DNA of 64,000 nucleotides from Polynucleobacter ibericus (GTDB taxonomy: Bacteria > Pseudomonadota > Gammaproteobacteria > Burkholderiales > Burkholderiaceae): NCBI RefSeq assembly GCF_018687955.1, contig NZ_CP061309.1, positions 62,001 to 126,000 of the forward strand. The letters run 5' to 3'. The notes under the pieces were generated by a model. That model was given only the letters and a program-made list of their open reading frames with translations, had not been told where the DNA came from and did no database searches. Position numbers and translations under genes: made by a program. Positions 19,813 to 31,471 of this stretch are shown piece after piece; within the stretch, counting starts at the first letter, position 1; every line of letters starts with the position of its first letter.

Positions 19813-22146
19813 ATGGCCTTACCTCCAAAAGACAAGCCGCTAAACCAGCGTCCCATTCGTCCATCCGATAGACGTCCTCGGCAAACACGATTTGAGCCTG
19901 GCTTACCACGTAAGAATTCAAGCAATCCGCTCGTAAAGGCCCTATTGATCATCGGCGTAGTTTTTGCTTTGGTGGTCATGCTGCTAATGGGCTATGCCTT
20001 TTTAGTAGCAAAGCCCAATCTTCCCAAGATTTCTGCATTAACGGATTACAACCCTAAGACACCGCTGCGTATCTATACGGCAGACAAAGTTTTAATTGGT
20101 GAGTTTGGAGAGGAGCGTCGCAAGGTAATCCCCTTAAATGAAATTCCGCAAAGCATGCGCAATGCCGTTTTAGCGATTGAGGATGATCGCTTTTACTCAC
20201 ATGGTGGCGTGGACTACATCGGAATTTTGCGGGCTGCAGCAACCAATTTGCGCGGCCACCTCTCGCAGGGTGCCTCAACCATCACGATGCAGGTGGCACG
20301 TAACTTCTTCCTAAGTAATGAAAAAACCTTCAGTCGCAAAATATATGAAGTACTGCTTGCTTGGGAAATTGAGTCTCAGTTAACCAAAGACAAAATTCTG
20401 GAAATTTATATGAACCAGATTTTCTTAGGTCAGAGGGCTTACGGTTTTTCCAGCGCAGCGCAGATTTACTTTGGTAAAGAACTAAAAGACATCACGATTG
20501 CTGAGTCAGCTATGCTGGCTGGTTTGCCAAAAGCACCATCAGCCTACAACCCGGTCAGCAACTTCCGCCGTGCCAAGATTCGTCAAGAGTACATTCTTCA
20601 GCGCATGCGCGATCTAGGCTACATCACCCCGGAAGATTATCAAAAGGCGATGATTGAGGAATTGCATATTCGTGGCTTGGGCAATGAATTCGCAGTACGT
20701 GCTGATTTTCCTGCTGAGATGGTACGTCAATTGCTTTTCACCCAATATGGTGAGGCAATCTATTCGCAGGGGATCGACGTCTACACCACCATCCTCAAGG
20801 CCGATCAAGACGCTGCTTATAAAGCAGTCCGCCGTGGTATTTTTGAATACGATTTACGTCACGCTTATCGTGGCCCAGAAGGTTTTATCGATCTTCCTGA
20901 AGACACAGTGAAGCGCCAGCGTGCAATTGACGAAGCCCTGCTTGCTTACCCACAGTTAGATGATCTGCAGTCCGGTGTTGTACTAGACGTTAAGCCAAAA
21001 GAAATGCAAGTCATGATTGCTACTGGAGACACTATCACTATTAAAGGGGAGGGAATGAAATTGGCATCCGCTTCCCTCACCGATAGCACCCAACCCAAGA
21101 AACGTTTGCGTCCTGGTGCAGTAGTGCGACTGTTGTCTGATGGAGGGGTTTGGAAATTAGCACAGCTGCCGCAAGTTGAGGCTGCTTTTGTGTCCATGAA
21201 TGCTGAGACGGGCGCGATCCTGTCATTGGTGGGTGGTTTTGATTTCCGTCGCAATCAGTTCAATCACGTCACTCAAGCCTTACGTCAGCCTGGCTCATCT
21301 TTTAAGCCGTTTATTTATGCTGCAGCCATTGAAAAAGGTTTCACCCCCAGTACGATGGTGAACGATGCGCCACTGTCAATCGGAAGTATGGAAACAGGTA
21401 GCCAAGCTTGGCAACCAAAAAACTACGATGGTAAGTATGACGGCATGATGCGTTTGCGTAATGCTTTAGCTAAATCGAAGAACTTGGTTTCAGTTCGCAT
21501 CATTCGCGCTATTGGGCCTTCATATGCACAAGAATATATTCAGCGTTTTGGTTTTGAACCAGAGAAGCATCCCCCTTATTTAACAATGGCATTGGGTGCG
21601 GGCTCTGTAACCCCATTGCAAATGGCTTCTGCATATAGCGTGTTTGCTAATGGCGGCTACCGTGTAGACCCATTTTTAATTGACAAGATGGTGGACTCCA
21701 AAGGCACCGTTATGTTTGAAGCGAAGCCTACTCGTTCTGGCGAAGATGCGCCTCGTGTTCTTGATGCGCGTACAGCCTTTGTCATGGATAGCATGTTGCA
21801 AGAAGTCACAAAGTCTGGCACCGCAGCCTCAGCACGCGGCAAGTTAGGCCGCAGTGACATCGCCGGTAAAACTGGAACTACTAACGATTCCCATGATGCT
21901 TGGTTTGCTGGCTACAGCCCTAAAGTGGTGGCGATTGCCTGGATTGGTTTTGATAAGCCTGCAAGCTTAGGTGATCGGGAAACGGGTGGCGGACTTGCTT
22001 TACCGATGTGGATTTCTTATATGTCGACCGCATTGAAAGATAGTCCGCAGATATCACGTGAAGTGCCGAGTGGGGTTACTCAAGTGGACGGTGACTGGTT
22101 TATTCCAGAATTCTCCAACAATGGCGGTGTGCGCGAACTGCAATAG
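19813..22146 (+). CDS. mrcA: Penicillin-binding protein 1A (bifunctional glycosyltransferase/transpeptidase)
   Basis: This 777-residue class A PBP polymerises and crosslinks peptidoglycan. An N-terminal TM helix (about 45-68) is followed by the glycosyltransferase domain (Glu123 in EDDRFYSHGG, then GASTITMQVARN), an OB-like insert, and the transpeptidase domain with Ser495 in SSFK (495-498), SKN and KTGT (686-689). GGAG lies ahead of the ATG. It is divergent from the pil-like genes, the usual mrcA/pil layout. A TATAAT at 19799-19804 is too close to the start to be assigned with confidence. Confidence 0.95.
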   Translation: MALPPKDKPLNQRPIRPSDRRPRQTRFEPGLPRKNSSNPLVKALLIIGVVFALVVMLLMGYAFLVAKPNLPKISALTDYNPKTPLRIYTADKVLIGEFGEERRKVIPLNEIPQSMRNAVLAIEDDRFYSHGGVDYIGILRAAATNLRGHLSQGASTITMQVARNFFLSNEKTFSRKIYEVLLAWEIESQLTKDKILEIYMNQIFLGQRAYGFSSAAQIYFGKELKDITIAESAMLAGLPKAPSAYNPVSNFRRAKIRQEYILQRMRDLGYITPEDYQKAMIEELHIRGLGNEFAVRADFPAEMVRQLLFTQYGEAIYSQGIDVYTTILKADQDAAYKAVRRGIFEYDLRHAYRGPEGFIDLPEDTVKRQRAIDEALLAYPQLDDLQSGVVLDVKPKEMQVMIATGDTITIKGEGMKLASASLTDSTQPKKRLRPGAVVRLLSDGGVWKLAQLPQVEAAFVSMNAETGAILSLVGGFDFRRNQFNHVTQALRQPGSSFKPFIYAAAIEKGFTPSTMVNDAPLSIGSMETGSQAWQPKNYDGKYDGMMRLRNALAKSKNLVSVRIIRAIGPSYAQEYIQRFGFEPEKHPPYLTMALGAGSVTPLQMASAYSVFANGGYRVDPFLIDKMVDSKGTVMFEAKPTRSGEDAPRVLDARTAFVMDSMLQEVTKSGTAASARGKLGRSDIAGKTGTTNDSHDAWFAGYSPKVVAIAWIGFDKPASLGDRETGGGLALPMWISYMSTALKDSPQISREVPSGVTQVDGDWFIPEFSNNGGVRELQ

Positions 22147-22158
22147 TTCGTCTCTAGC

Positions 22159-22863
22159 ATGGCACGGCAAGCTCGCACAGTAATACCAGGTCAAGCGATG
22201 CATGTGATGGTCCGCGGTAATAATCGCGAAACATTATTTTTTGGCGACACAGATCGGCGTGCTTATTTGGAGTGGTTGCGCGAAGCCGCAAGGCAGTTTG
22301 GCTGCGCAGTTCATGCCTTTGCATTGATGCCTAACCATGTGCATTTACTCATGACGCCCCAAAGCGAAGATTCGCTTGCAAAGACCATGCAATCTCTTGG
22401 ACGTCGTTATGCTCAATACTTCAATCAGCAGCACCATCGATCCGGAACTATTTGGGAAGGTAGATACCGCTCATCTCTCATCGATCCAGATTATTTTCTG
22501 CGCTGCCAGCGTTATATAGAGCTCAACCCTGTCAGAGCTGGATACGAATCTAATCCTCAAAGCTCTAGTTGGACTAGCTTTGCAACCCATATAGGGGGCA
22601 ACGCAGAGCCTTGGTTGGTAGACCACCCTTACTTTTGGAAGTTGGGTAATACCCCTTTTGAAAGGCAGATGAGTTGGTCTAACTTCGTTAAAGAGGGTGC
22701 ACCTCATTGGGAGGATCGCCAAATCACAGAATCTTTGATTCGATCAAAACCCTGGGTGAGTGATATTTATGCAAAAAAACTCTTTAAAGACACGCCCGAA
22801 CTTACCTTAATTCGCCATCGTGGACGCCCTAGAAAAATAATTACAGCAAATTCAATAACTTAA
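22159..22863 (+). CDS. REP-associated tyrosine transposase (RAYT, IS200-like Y1 family)
   Basis: This 234-residue protein has the Y1 transposase core: GQAMHVMVRGNNRETLFF, the metal-binding HxH in LMPNHVHLLMTP, the LGRRYAQYFNQ helix with candidate catalytic Tyr, GTIWEGRYRSSLID and YIELNPVRAGY. Such single-copy domesticated transposases process palindromic REP/BIME elements. It starts 13 bases after mrcA, has no IS ends of its own, and a palindromic element follows it. It appears intact. Confidence 0.88.
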   Translation: MARQARTVIPGQAMHVMVRGNNRETLFFGDTDRRAYLEWLREAARQFGCAVHAFALMPNHVHLLMTPQSEDSLAKTMQSLGRRYAQYFNQQHHRSGTIWEGRYRSSLIDPDYFLRCQRYIELNPVRAGYESNPQSSSWTSFATHIGGNAEPWLVDHPYFWKLGNTPFERQMSWSNFVKEGAPHWEDRQITESLIRSKPWVSDIYAKKLFKDTPELTLIRHRGRPRKIITANSIT

Positions 22864-22898
22864 GAAGCTTACAAATTCTCTAAAACATCAATAGGGTC

Positions 22899-22928
22899 TT
22901 GAATCTCGCGACTCTGTCCCCATATATA
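22899..22928 (+). promoter_or_regulatory. Weak candidate promoter for gltBD
   Basis: TTGAAT at 22899-22904 and TATATA at 22923-22928, 18 bases apart, each match 4 of 6 consensus bases. It overlaps the left arm of the inverted repeat and would give a gltB leader of about 120 bases. Position is the main support. Confidence 0.25.
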
Positions 22929-22970
22929 GAATACATATTGGTGCGACATCTAAATAAATGGGACAGACTC
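22910..22970. repeat. Imperfect inverted repeat next to the RAYT gene
   Basis: GACTCTGTCCCCAT at 22910-22923 faces ATGGGACAGACTC at 22958-22970, with one mismatch and one extra C, around a 34-base AT-rich middle. Motifs of the form GGGACAG-AGTC/CTGTCCC commonly flank RAYT genes, so this is probably the REP-like substrate or its relic. It lies in the leader region of gltB. Confidence 0.6.
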
Positions 22971-23057
22971 ATTTTATTTCTATTGCATCAGTATGGGTAT
23001 TCACCTATATTTGATCCTCCAAAAGTAATCAGGCCTTTGTCGCCCCTCGGAAATACT

Positions 23058-26000
23058 ATGACTACACAATTAAATTCAAATCTTCGCCCAATCGCTCACG
23101 GTTTATATGACCCTGCTAATGAGCATGACGCATGCGGCGTAGGATTCGTTGCGCACATCAAAGGAAAAAAATCCCATGAGATCGTTTCGCAGGGTTTACA
23201 GATTCTGGAGAATCTAGATCACCGTGGAGCGGTTGGTGCCGATCCTTTAATGGGAGATGGTGCTGGCATCTTGATCCAGATTCCAGATACTTTGTATCGC
23301 GAAGAAATGGCTAAGCAAGGCGTGACATTGCCACCATTAGGTGAGTATGGCGTTGGTATGATTTTCTTGCCAAAAGAACATGCTTCACGTTTGGCATGCG
23401 AGCAAGAATTAGAGCGCACCGTGCGCTTGGAAGGCCAAGTTGTTTTAGGTTGGAGAGATGTTCCGGTAGATGTGAAATTACCGATGTCTCCTACAGTGCA
23501 GATGACTGAGCCATTTATTCGTCAAATTTTCATTGGCCGCGGTCGTGACATCATGACAACAGACGCGCTTGAACGGAAGTTATATGTCATTCGCAAAACT
23601 GCAAGTCATGCAATTCAAGATTTACATTTGAAGCATGGCAAAGAATATTTCGTTGCTTCAATGTCTGCTAGAACCATTGTTTATAAGGGTTTGCTGTTAG
23701 CGAACCAAGTGGGCGCCTATTACCAAGACTTGCAAGATAAGCGCACTGTATCTGCACTTGCTTTAGTACATCAACGTTTCTCTACCAATACTTTCCCTGC
23801 TTGGGAATTGGCTCATCCGTATCGCATGATTGCACATAACGGTGAGATCAATACTGTTAAAGGTAACGTTAATTGGGTGAATGCACGTGAGGGCGCAATT
23901 AGCTCCCCAGTACTTGGTGACGACTTACAAAAACTCTGGCCTTTAATTTATCCAGGCCAATCAGACACTGCTTGTTTTGATAACTGTTTAGAGTTGTTGG
24001 TAATGTCTGGCTATCCATTGGCCCAAGCCATGATGATGATGATTCCTGAGGCGTGGGAACAGCATGCATTGATGGATGACAATCGCCGTGCTTTCTATGA
24101 ATACCATGCGGCCATGATGGAGCCCTGGGATGGTCCTGCAGCAATGGCATTTACTGATGGTCGTCAAATCGGCGCAACTTTGGATCGCAATGGATTGCGT
24201 CCAGCACGTTACTACGTCACCGATGATGATTTAGTCATCATGGGTTCTGAAGCTGGCGTTTTACCTATTCCTGAAAGCAAGATCGTTCAAAAATGGCGTT
24301 TGCAACCAGGCAAGATGTTCATGATCGACATGGAGCAAGGCCGCATCATTGATGACGTTGAACTCAAGAATGCGGTTTCTAAGGCCAAGCCATATAAGAG
24401 CTGGATCGATGCAGTTCGTGTGAAGTTAGATGAAGTTGATGCCAGCAAGGCAGACTTGATTGACGAGAAAATGACGATTCGTCCGGCGGCCAAATTATTA
24501 GATCGCCAACAAGCCTTCGGTTACACACAGGAAGACATTAAATTCCTGATGGCCCCAATGGCCACGAATGGTGAGGAGGCTATTGGTTCCATGGGGAATG
24601 ACAGCCCATTGGCTGTTCTTTCTAATAAGAACAAGCCGCTCTACAACTACTTCAAGCAATTATTTGCTCAGGTTACGAATCCTCCAATCGATCCGATTCG
24701 CGAGAATATGGTCATGTCATTAGTGTCATTCATCGGTCCAAAGCCGAATTTGTTAGACACCAACAATATCAATCCACCAATGCGCTTGGAAGTCAGTCAG
24801 CCGATTTTGGATTTTGATGACATCACCAAGATTCGTCATATTGGACATTACACCAACGGCAAGTTCCGTTCTTATGAGTTAGATATTTGCTATCCAGCAG
24901 CATGGGGTAAAGCAGGTATTGAGGCACGCTTAGCTTCTTTATGTGCTGAAGCGGCAGATGCTGTGCGTTCTGGTTACAACATTTTGATTGTGAGCGATCG
25001 TCAAGTTGATGAGAAGCACGTGGCTATTCCTGCTCTGTTGGCTACTTCCGCAATCCACCAACATTTAGTGCAAAAAGGTTTGCGTACTAGCGTTGGTTTG
25101 GTAGTTGAAACTGGTAGCGCACGTGAGACACATCACTTTGCTCTCCTTGCTGGCTATGGTGCAGAAGCTATTCATCCGTACCTTGCTATGGAAACTTTGG
25201 CTGAAATGGCTAAAGGTTTATCCGGTGATTTGTCCGCTGAAAAAGCAGTGAAGAACTTCGTTAAGGCCATTGGTAAGGGCTTGCAAAAAGTCATGTCCAA
25301 AATGGGCATTTCCACTTATATGTCTTACACCGGTTCACAGATTTTTGAAGCAATTGGTTTAAATCACGACATCATCGATCAATACTTCAAAGGCACTCCA
25401 TCAAACGTAGGCGGTATTGGTGTATTTGAAGTAGCTGAAGAAGCCTTGCGCATGCATACATCTGCATTTGGTAACGATCCAGTCTTGACCAATATGCTCG
25501 ATGCTGGTGGTGAATATGCTTTCCGTGTTCGTGGTGAGAACCATATGTGGACTCCAGATACGATCGCGAAGTTACAGCACTCGACGCGTATTGGTGCGGA
25601 GAAGGGCTATCAGACTTATAAAGAGTACGCCAACATCATTAATGATCAAACTAAGCGCCAAATGACTTTGCGTGGTTTGTTTGAATTCAAGATTGATCCA
25701 GCTAAAGCGATTCCATTGGATGAAGTGGAGTCTGCCAAAGAAATCGTCAAACGTTTTGCAACGGGCGCGATGTCTTTAGGTTCTATCTCTACCGAAGCAC
25801 ACGCTACTTTGGCGATTGCCATGAACCGTATTGGCGGCAAGTCTAATACTGGAGAAGGCGGTGAAGATCCAAACCGTTATGTGAATGAGCTCAAAGGCAT
25901 TCCAATCAAGAAGGGCGAGACTTTAGCCAGCATCTTGGGTAGTGATGTTGTTGAAGCCAATATTCCATTGTTGGACGGTGACTCATTACGCTCCAAGATT

Positions 26001-27803
26001 AAGCAGGTTGCTTCAGGTCGCTTTGGTGTGACTACTGAATATTTACGCTCTGCTGATCAGATTCAGATCAAGATGGCGCAAGGTGCTAAGCCTGGTGAAG
26101 GTGGTCAATTGCCTGGTGGAAAAGTTTCTGACTACATCGGTAAGTTGCGTTTCTCAGTGCCGGGTGTTGGTTTGATTTCTCCTCCTCCGCACCATGACAT
26201 TTACTCCATTGAAGATATCGCACAATTGATTCATGACTTGAAGAATGTGAATCCAAAAGCTGACGTTTCAGTGAAGTTGGTATCTGAGGTTGGTGTTGGT
26301 ACGGTTGCTGCTGGTGTTGCTAAGGCAAAGGCTGATCACGTGGTGATCGCTGGTCATGATGGCGGTACTGGCGCATCTCCATTGTCTTCAATCAAGCATG
26401 CTGGCTCCCCATGGGAACTCGGTTTGGCGGAAACGCAGCAAACATTAGTTCTAAATGGTTTGCGTAGTCGTATTCGTGTTCAGGCTGATGGTCAAATGAA
26501 AACGGGTCGTGACGTAGTGATTGGTGCTCTATTGGGCGCTGATGAGTTTGGTTTTGCGACCGCTCCATTGGTGGTTGAGGGTTGCATCATGATGCGTAAG
26601 TGTCATTTGAATACCTGCCCAGTTGGTGTTGCTACACAAGACCCAGAATTGCGTAAGAAATTCTCAGGCAAGCCAGAGCACGTTGTGAACTTCTTCTTCT
26701 TTATCGCAGAAGAAGCTCGCGAGATCATGGCGCAATTGGGTATTCGTAAGTTTGATGACTTAATTGGCCGCGTTGATTTGTTAGATACCCGCAAAGGTAT
26801 TGAGAACTGGAAAGTACACGGCTTGGATTTCAGCAAGATTTTTGCTGAGCCGCAAGTTGCTGCCGAAGTTCCACGTTACCAAGTGCTGACACAAGACCAT
26901 GGTTTGGCTAATGCACTAGACAATATCTTGATAGAGAAGAGTGAGCCTGCATTAGAGCGTGGTGAAAAGGTTTCCTTCATTGTTCCTGTGAAGAACGTAA
27001 ATCGGACTGTTGGCGCAATGCTCTCCGGCGAAGTTGCACAGCGTTATGGTCATGCAGGTTTGCCTGATGACACGATTCATATTCAATTGAATGGTACTGC
27101 TGGTCAAAGCTTCGCGGCCTTCTTGGCGCGCGGCATCACTTTAGATCTAGTGGGAGATGGCAATGACTATGTCGGTAAAGGCCTATCAGGTGGTCGTGTA
27201 ATTGTTCGTGCTCCCCATGAGTTCCGCGGTGATACAGCGAAGAACATCATTGTTGGTAATACCGTTCTCTACGGTGCGATTGCAGGCGAAGCATTCTTCA
27301 ATGGTGTAGCTGGGGAGCGTTTTGCTGTTCGTAACTCTGGCGCAACTACTGTTGTTGAGGGTACTGGGGACCATGGTTGCGAGTACATGACCGGTGGAAC
27401 CGTCGTTGTATTGGGCGCTACAGGCCGTAACTTCGCTGCGGGTATGAGCGGTGGTATTGCTTATGTTTACGACGAAGATGGATTATTTGATAAGCGTTGC
27501 AATACCAGCATGGCTACCTTGGAAAAAGTACTTCCATCTGCTGAGCAAATTGCCAAGATGCCGAAATCTGAGTGGCACGCCCCAGTTGATGTCAAAGATG
27601 GCGGCGAGCGCGTGACTGATGAGCAAATTTTGAAGGGCTTGATTGAGCGTCATTTCCGTCACACTGGCTCTGAGCGTGCAAAAGCGATCTTGGCTGACTG
27701 GGAAAACGCCCGTGGTCGTTTTGTGAAGGTTCTCCCAACTGAGTACAAACGTGCTCTAGGTGAGTTATGGGAAAAAGCCCAGAACAAAACTGTTGCAGCT
27801 TAA
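23058..27803 (+). CDS. gltB: Glutamate synthase (NADPH) large subunit
   Basis: This 1581-residue enzyme makes two glutamates from glutamine and 2-oxoglutarate. The frame opens far upstream, but the ATG at 23058 gives the right start: a 25-residue propeptide then Cys26 in HDACGVGF, the N-terminal nucleophile of the class II amidotransferase domain. A central domain, the FMN-binding synthase domain, a [3Fe-4S] Cys set ([16 protein letters not shown]) and a C-terminal GXGXG helix ([21 protein letters not shown]) follow. gltD is 50 bases downstream. Confidence 0.96.
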   Translation: MTTQLNSNLRPIAHGLYDPANEHDACGVGFVAHIKGKKSHEIVSQGLQILENLDHRGAVGADPLMGDGAGILIQIPDTLYREEMAKQGVTLPPLGEYGVGMIFLPKEHASRLACEQELERTVRLEGQVVLGWRDVPVDVKLPMSPTVQMTEPFIRQIFIGRGRDIMTTDALERKLYVIRKTASHAIQDLHLKHGKEYFVASMSARTIVYKGLLLANQVGAYYQDLQDKRTVSALALVHQRFSTNTFPAWELAHPYRMIAHNGEINTVKGNVNWVNAREGAISSPVLGDDLQKLWPLIYPGQSDTACFDNCLELLVMSGYPLAQAMMMMIPEAWEQHALMDDNRRAFYEYHAAMMEPWDGPAAMAFTDGRQIGATLDRNGLRPARYYVTDDDLVIMGSEAGVLPIPESKIVQKWRLQPGKMFMIDMEQGRIIDDVELKNAVSKAKPYKSWIDAVRVKLDEVDASKADLIDEKMTIRPAAKLLDRQQAFGYTQEDIKFLMAPMATNGEEAIGSMGNDSPLAVLSNKNKPLYNYFKQLFAQVTNPPIDPIRENMVMSLVSFIGPKPNLLDTNNINPPMRLEVSQPILDFDDITKIRHIGHYTNGKFRSYELDICYPAAWGKAGIEARLASLCAEAADAVRSGYNILIVSDRQVDEKHVAIPALLATSAIHQHLVQKGLRTSVGLVVETGSARETHHFALLAGYGAEAIHPYLAMETLAEMAKGLSGDLSAEKAVKNFVKAIGKGLQKVMSKMGISTYMSYTGSQIFEAIGLNHDIIDQYFKGTPSNVGGIGVFEVAEEALRMHTSAFGNDPVLTNMLDAGGEYAFRVRGENHMWTPDTIAKLQHSTRIGAEKGYQTYKEYANIINDQTKRQMTLRGLFEFKIDPAKAIPLDEVESAKEIVKRFATGAMSLGSISTEAHATLAIAMNRIGGKSNTGEGGEDPNRYVNELKGIPIKKGETLASILGSDVVEANIPLLDGDSLRSKIKQVASGRFGVTTEYLRSADQIQIKMAQGAKPGEGGQLPGGKVSDYIGKLRFSVPGVGLISPPPHHDIYSIEDIAQLIHDLKNVNPKADVSVKLVSEVGVGTVAAGVAKAKADHVVIAGHDGGTGASPLSSIKHAGSPWELGLAETQQTLVLNGLRSRIRVQADGQMKTGRDVVIGALLGADEFGFATAPLVVEGCIMMRKCHLNTCPVGVATQDPELRKKFSGKPEHVVNFFFFIAEEAREIMAQLGIRKFDDLIGRVDLLDTRKGIENWKVHGLDFSKIFAEPQVAAEVPRYQVLTQDHGLANALDNILIEKSEPALERGEKVSFIVPVKNVNRTVGAMLSGEVAQRYGHAGLPDDTIHIQLNGTAGQSFAAFLARGITLDLVGDGNDYVGKGLSGGRVIVRAPHEFRGDTAKNIIVGNTVLYGAIAGEAFFNGVAGERFAVRNSGATTVVEGTGDHGCEYMTGGTVVVLGATGRNFAAGMSGGIAYVYDEDGLFDKRCNTSMATLEKVLPSAEQIAKMPKSEWHAPVDVKDGGERVTDEQILKGLIERHFRHTGSERAKAILADWENARGRFVKVLPTEYKRALGELWEKAQNKTVAA

Positions 27804-27853
27804 GTCACTCAATTAAACAGATAGATATTAAGAAAAGATACTAAGGATTCGAT

Positions 27854-29317
27854 ATGGGTAAGGTCACTGGATTTATGGAGTTTGAGCGCGTTGATGAGAC
27901 GTACGAAGTACCGGTTAAGCGCCTCCATCATTACAAAGAATTTGTTGCTGCGTTAACTGATGAAGAAGCTAAAGTTCAAGGTGCACGTTGTATGGATTGC
28001 GGCATTCCGTTTTGCAATAGCGGCTGTCCAGTGAATAACATCATTCCTGACTTTAATGACTTGGTATTTCAGAATGACTGGAAGAATGCATTGGATGTTT
28101 TGCAATCAACCAATAACTTCCCAGAATTCACTGGCCGTATCTGTCCGGCGCCTTGTGAAGCTGCTTGTACTTTGGGCATTAACAGCACTGCAGTAGGTAT
28201 CAAATCTATTGAGCACGCCATTATCGATAAGGGTTGGGAGAGTGGTTGGGTTAAGCCTCAACCATCCAAGACCAAGACTGGCAAAAAGGTAGCGGTTGTT
28301 GGCGGCGGACCTGCGGGTATGGCGGCTGCGCAGCAATTGGCTCGGGTTGGTCATGATGTAACCGTATTTGAAAAGAACGATCGTGTTGGTGGCTTACTGC
28401 GTTATGGCATCCCTGATTTCAAAATGGAAAAATGGTTGATTGATCGTCGTGTCGAGCAGATGCAGGCTGAAGGCGTCAAGTTTGAGACAGGTGTATTCGT
28501 TGGCAAAGAAGCGGTTGGTATAGAAGTAAAAAATTACTCTACTAAAACTGTTTCACCAGAGCAGTTGATGAAAGATTTTGATGCGGTAGTGATTACTGGT
28601 GGCGCAGAGCAACCACGAGATTTGCCAGTACCAGGCCGTGAGTTGGCTGGCGTGCACTATGCATTGGAATTCTTGATTCCACAAAATAAAGAAAATGCTG
28701 GTGACTTTAAAAATGAAATCCGTGCAACCGATAAACATGTAGTGGTTATCGGTGGTGGTGATACAGGTTCAGATTGTGTTGGCACCTCAAACCGTCACGG
28801 CGCAACGAAGATTACTCAGTTTGAGTTACTCCCGCAGCCACCGGAAGTAGAGAACAAGCCATTGGTCTGGCCATATTGGCCAACGAAGTTACGCACATCC
28901 TCATCTCATGAAGAGGGTTGCGAGCGCGACTGGTCTGTTGGAACTAAGCGTTTTGAAGGCAAAAACGGCAAAGTCGAGAAACTCATTGGTGTGCGTTTGG
29001 AGTGGAAAGACGGCAAGATGTCAGAAGTGCCAAACTCTGAATTTGAGATCAAAGCAGATTTAGTGCTTTTGGCTATGGGATTTGTCTCCCCAGTACAACA
29101 AGTATTGAATGCATTTGGCGTGGATAAAGATGCTCGCGGTAATGCAAAAGCGACAGAAGATGGCCAAAATGCTTATCAAACTAACGTTCCAAAGGTATTT
29201 GCTGCGGGTGATATGCGTCGCGGACAGTCTTTGGTGGTCTGGGCAATTCGCGAAGGACGCCAGTGCGCCCGTTCAGTAGACGAGTATTTAATGGGGTCTT
29301 CTGTTTTACCTCGATAA
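27854..29317 (+). CDS. gltD: Glutamate synthase (NADPH) small subunit
   Basis: This 487-residue flavoprotein passes electrons from NADPH to GltB. The N-terminus holds Cys clusters for 4Fe-4S centres ([14 protein letters not shown] and CPAPCEAAC). The FAD site is [16 protein letters not shown], the NADPH site is [12 protein letters not shown], and [20 protein letters not shown] [12 protein letters not shown] closes the FAD domain. mlaF starts only 10 bases after the stop, so the mla operon may be read through from gltBD. Confidence 0.96.
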   Translation: MGKVTGFMEFERVDETYEVPVKRLHHYKEFVAALTDEEAKVQGARCMDCGIPFCNSGCPVNNIIPDFNDLVFQNDWKNALDVLQSTNNFPEFTGRICPAPCEAACTLGINSTAVGIKSIEHAIIDKGWESGWVKPQPSKTKTGKKVAVVGGGPAGMAAAQQLARVGHDVTVFEKNDRVGGLLRYGIPDFKMEKWLIDRRVEQMQAEGVKFETGVFVGKEAVGIEVKNYSTKTVSPEQLMKDFDAVVITGGAEQPRDLPVPGRELAGVHYALEFLIPQNKENAGDFKNEIRATDKHVVVIGGGDTGSDCVGTSNRHGATKITQFELLPQPPEVENKPLVWPYWPTKLRTSSSHEEGCERDWSVGTKRFEGKNGKVEKLIGVRLEWKDGKMSEVPNSEFEIKADLVLLAMGFVSPVQQVLNAFGVDKDARGNAKATEDGQNAYQTNVPKVFAAGDMRRGQSLVVWAIREGRQCARSVDEYLMGSSVLPR

Positions 29318-29327
29318 TATCGAGGAT

Positions 29328-30179
29328 ATGAACAGTGGTCAGCCAAACTCCTTGGATGTAAGCAAGCAAGCTGCAGGTGAAGTTGTCGTCTCTATCAAGG
29401 ACGTCGACTTTTCCTATGCCCCGGGAGAGCGGCAAATTTTGTCCGGACTCAATATGGAGTTTCGGCGTGGTCAAGTAGTGGCAGTGATGGGTGGTTCTGG
29501 TTGCGGTAAGACCACCATTCTGCGTTTAATTGGTGGTCAATTTACCGCCCAATCTGGACAAGTGCTGTTTGAAGGTCAAGACATTGGCAAGATGACTGGC
29601 GCTGAGTTGATGGCAGCCCGGCGTCGCATGGGAATGTTATTTCAGTTTGGCGCCTTGTTCACCGACCTCAGCGTTTTTGAAAACGTTGCCTTTCCCCTGC
29701 GTGAACACACAAACCTCAGTGAAGAATTATTGCGTTCACTAGTGTTGATGAAGCTCAATGCTGTTGGTTTACGTGGGGCGCGTGACTTAATGCCTGCACA
29801 AATTTCCGGTGGTATGGCAAGGCGAGTTGCCCTTGCTAGAGCGATTGCATTGGATCCGCCGCTCATCATGTATGACGAGCCATTTGCTGGTCTTGATCCT
29901 ATTTCATTGGGTATCACTGCGCGCTTAATTCGTGACCTTAATAATGCCCTGGGAGCCACGAGTTTATTGGTGACGCACGATGTTGAGGAGACTTTTGCGA
30001 TTGCTGATTATGTTTACTTTATCGCCAACGGCCGTATTGGTGCAGAGGGAACACCTGAGGAGTTGAGTCGCTCTACAGATCCTTTCGTTAGGCAATTTTT
30101 AGATGCTGCTCCAGATGGTCCTGTGCCTTTCCACTACCCTGGCATGAGCCTTGAAGAAGATTTTGGGGTGGGTGCCTAA
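29328..30179 (+). CDS. mlaF: Phospholipid ABC transporter ATP-binding protein MlaF
   Basis: This 283-residue ATPase drives MlaFEDB, which moves phospholipids between inner membrane and the periplasmic carrier to keep outer-membrane lipid asymmetry. Motifs are Walker [10 protein letters not shown], signature [15 protein letters not shown] and Walker [14 protein letters not shown], with a switch His in LLVTHD. Its last base overlaps the mlaE start (TAATG). Confidence 0.94.
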   Translation: MNSGQPNSLDVSKQAAGEVVVSIKDVDFSYAPGERQILSGLNMEFRRGQVVAVMGGSGCGKTTILRLIGGQFTAQSGQVLFEGQDIGKMTGAELMAARRRMGMLFQFGALFTDLSVFENVAFPLREHTNLSEELLRSLVLMKLNAVGLRGARDLMPAQISGGMARRVALARAIALDPPLIMYDEPFAGLDPISLGITARLIRDLNNALGATSLLVTHDVEETFAIADYVYFIANGRIGAEGTPEELSRSTDPFVRQFLDAAPDGPVPFHYPGMSLEEDFGVGA

Positions 30180-30967
30180 TGACTGCGCTTCTCAATCTAT
30201 TTGGCGACCTTGGGTTTTTTGTTCGCCGTAATTTAAGTAGTCTTGGTTTGGCTGCACGCATGTTTGTCGCAGTGATTGTGCGCTCAGGATTCTTGCTGAA
30301 AAGACCGCGTTTAGTCATTGATCAAATTTTATTTGTCGGTAATCACTCTTTTGTCATCATTGCGGTATCAGGATTATTTGTTGGCTTCGTACTTGGTTTG
30401 CAGGGGTACTACACCCTGAACCGCTATGGTTCAGAACAAGCACTGGGTTTATTGGTTGCCCTCTCGTTAACGCGTGAATTAGGCCCTGTCATTACTGCTT
30501 TGTTATTCGCTGGTAGGGCCGGTACTTCTTTAACAGCAGAGATTGGTTTAATGAAGGCCGGCGAACAATTGACCGCTATGGAAATGATGGCAGTGGATCC
30601 GCTGGGTCGTGTCATTGCACCCCGTCTCTGGGCGGGCATTATTTCAATGCCCATCTTGGCAACAATCTTTACAGCAGTGGGTGTATTGGGCGGCTATCTC
30701 GTTGGTGTGCCACTCATTGGGGTAGATTCCGGCGCCTTTTGGTCCCAGATGCAGGGTGGAGTCGATCTGTTTTCTGACATTGGCAACGGCCTCATTAAAA
30801 GTATGGTGTTTGGTGTCGCTGTGACCTTTATTGCGCTCTATCAAGGCTATGAATCTAAACCTACGCCTGAAGGTGTTTCGCAAGCGACTACCCGTACGGT
30901 GGTGATCTCTTCCTTATCGGTTTTAGCATTAGATTTCTTGCTAACCGCGATGATGTTTTCTAATTAG
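30179..30967 (+). CDS. mlaE: Phospholipid ABC transporter permease MlaE
   Basis: This 262-residue inner-membrane protein of the MlaE/YrbE family has the N-terminal amphipathic helix and about five TM segments. Conserved parts include SLTRELGPVITALLFAGRAG and the EIGLMKAGEQLTAMEMM loop that couples to MlaF. It overlaps mlaF by one base and lies 21 bases before mlaD. Confidence 0.94.
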   Translation: MTALLNLFGDLGFFVRRNLSSLGLAARMFVAVIVRSGFLLKRPRLVIDQILFVGNHSFVIIAVSGLFVGFVLGLQGYYTLNRYGSEQALGLLVALSLTRELGPVITALLFAGRAGTSLTAEIGLMKAGEQLTAMEMMAVDPLGRVIAPRLWAGIISMPILATIFTAVGVLGGYLVGVPLIGVDSGAFWSQMQGGVDLFSDIGNGLIKSMVFGVAVTFIALYQGYESKPTPEGVSQATTRTVVISSLSVLALDFLLTAMMFSN

Positions 30968-30988
30968 AAAGAATAAACTGGGGCTCTT

Positions 30989-31471
30989 ATGAGAAAAAGT
31001 GCAATTGATGTTTGGGTTGGAATTTTTGTTGCCATTGGTTTGCTGGCAGCATTATTCCTCGCACTGAAGGTTGGCAATATGAATGCAGTGTCATTTGCCC
31101 CCACTTACAAAATTTCTGCACGCTTTGACAATATTGGCGGTCTAAAGCCTCGCGCACCTGTGAAAAGCGCTGGTGTAGTAGTTGGCAGAATTGCAAATAT
31201 CTCTTTTGATGACAAAACCTATCAAGCTACAGTGGTGATGACTATTGAAGATTCTTATAAATTTCCAAAGGATTCATCTGCTAAGATTTTAACTTCAGGT
31301 TTATTGGGTGAGCAGTACATTGGGCTTGAAGCGGGTGGCTCTGATGATATGTTGACTAATGGAGAGAAGATTTCTCAAACCCAATCAGCGATTGTTTTAG
31401 AAAATCTCATTAGCCAGTTCCTTTATAACAAAGCAGCAGATAGCGGACAAGAAAAGGGCGCAGCAAAATGA
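30989..31471 (+). CDS. mlaD: Phospholipid ABC transporter substrate-binding protein MlaD (MCE domain)
   Basis: This 160-residue protein has one N-terminal TM helix (about 8-27) and an MCE domain (about 38-115: FDNIGGLKPRAPVKSAGVVVGRI, then ILTSGLLGEQYIGLEAGG). MlaD forms a hexameric ring on the periplasmic side of MlaFE. The stop overlaps the mlaA start in ATGATG. Confidence 0.94.
   Translation: MRKSAIDVWVGIFVAIGLLAALFLALKVGNMNAVSFAPTYKISARFDNIGGLKPRAPVKSAGVVVGRIANISFDDKTYQATVVMTIEDSYKFPKDSSAKILTSGLLGEQYIGLEAGGSDDMLTNGEKISQTQSAIVLENLISQFLYNKAADSGQEKGAAK

Noticed and set aside
22899..23057. N-terminal extension of gltB (53 residues)
   Set aside because: It runs through the inverted repeat, and GltB must start shortly before the Cys nucleophile; ATG 23058 fits the family.
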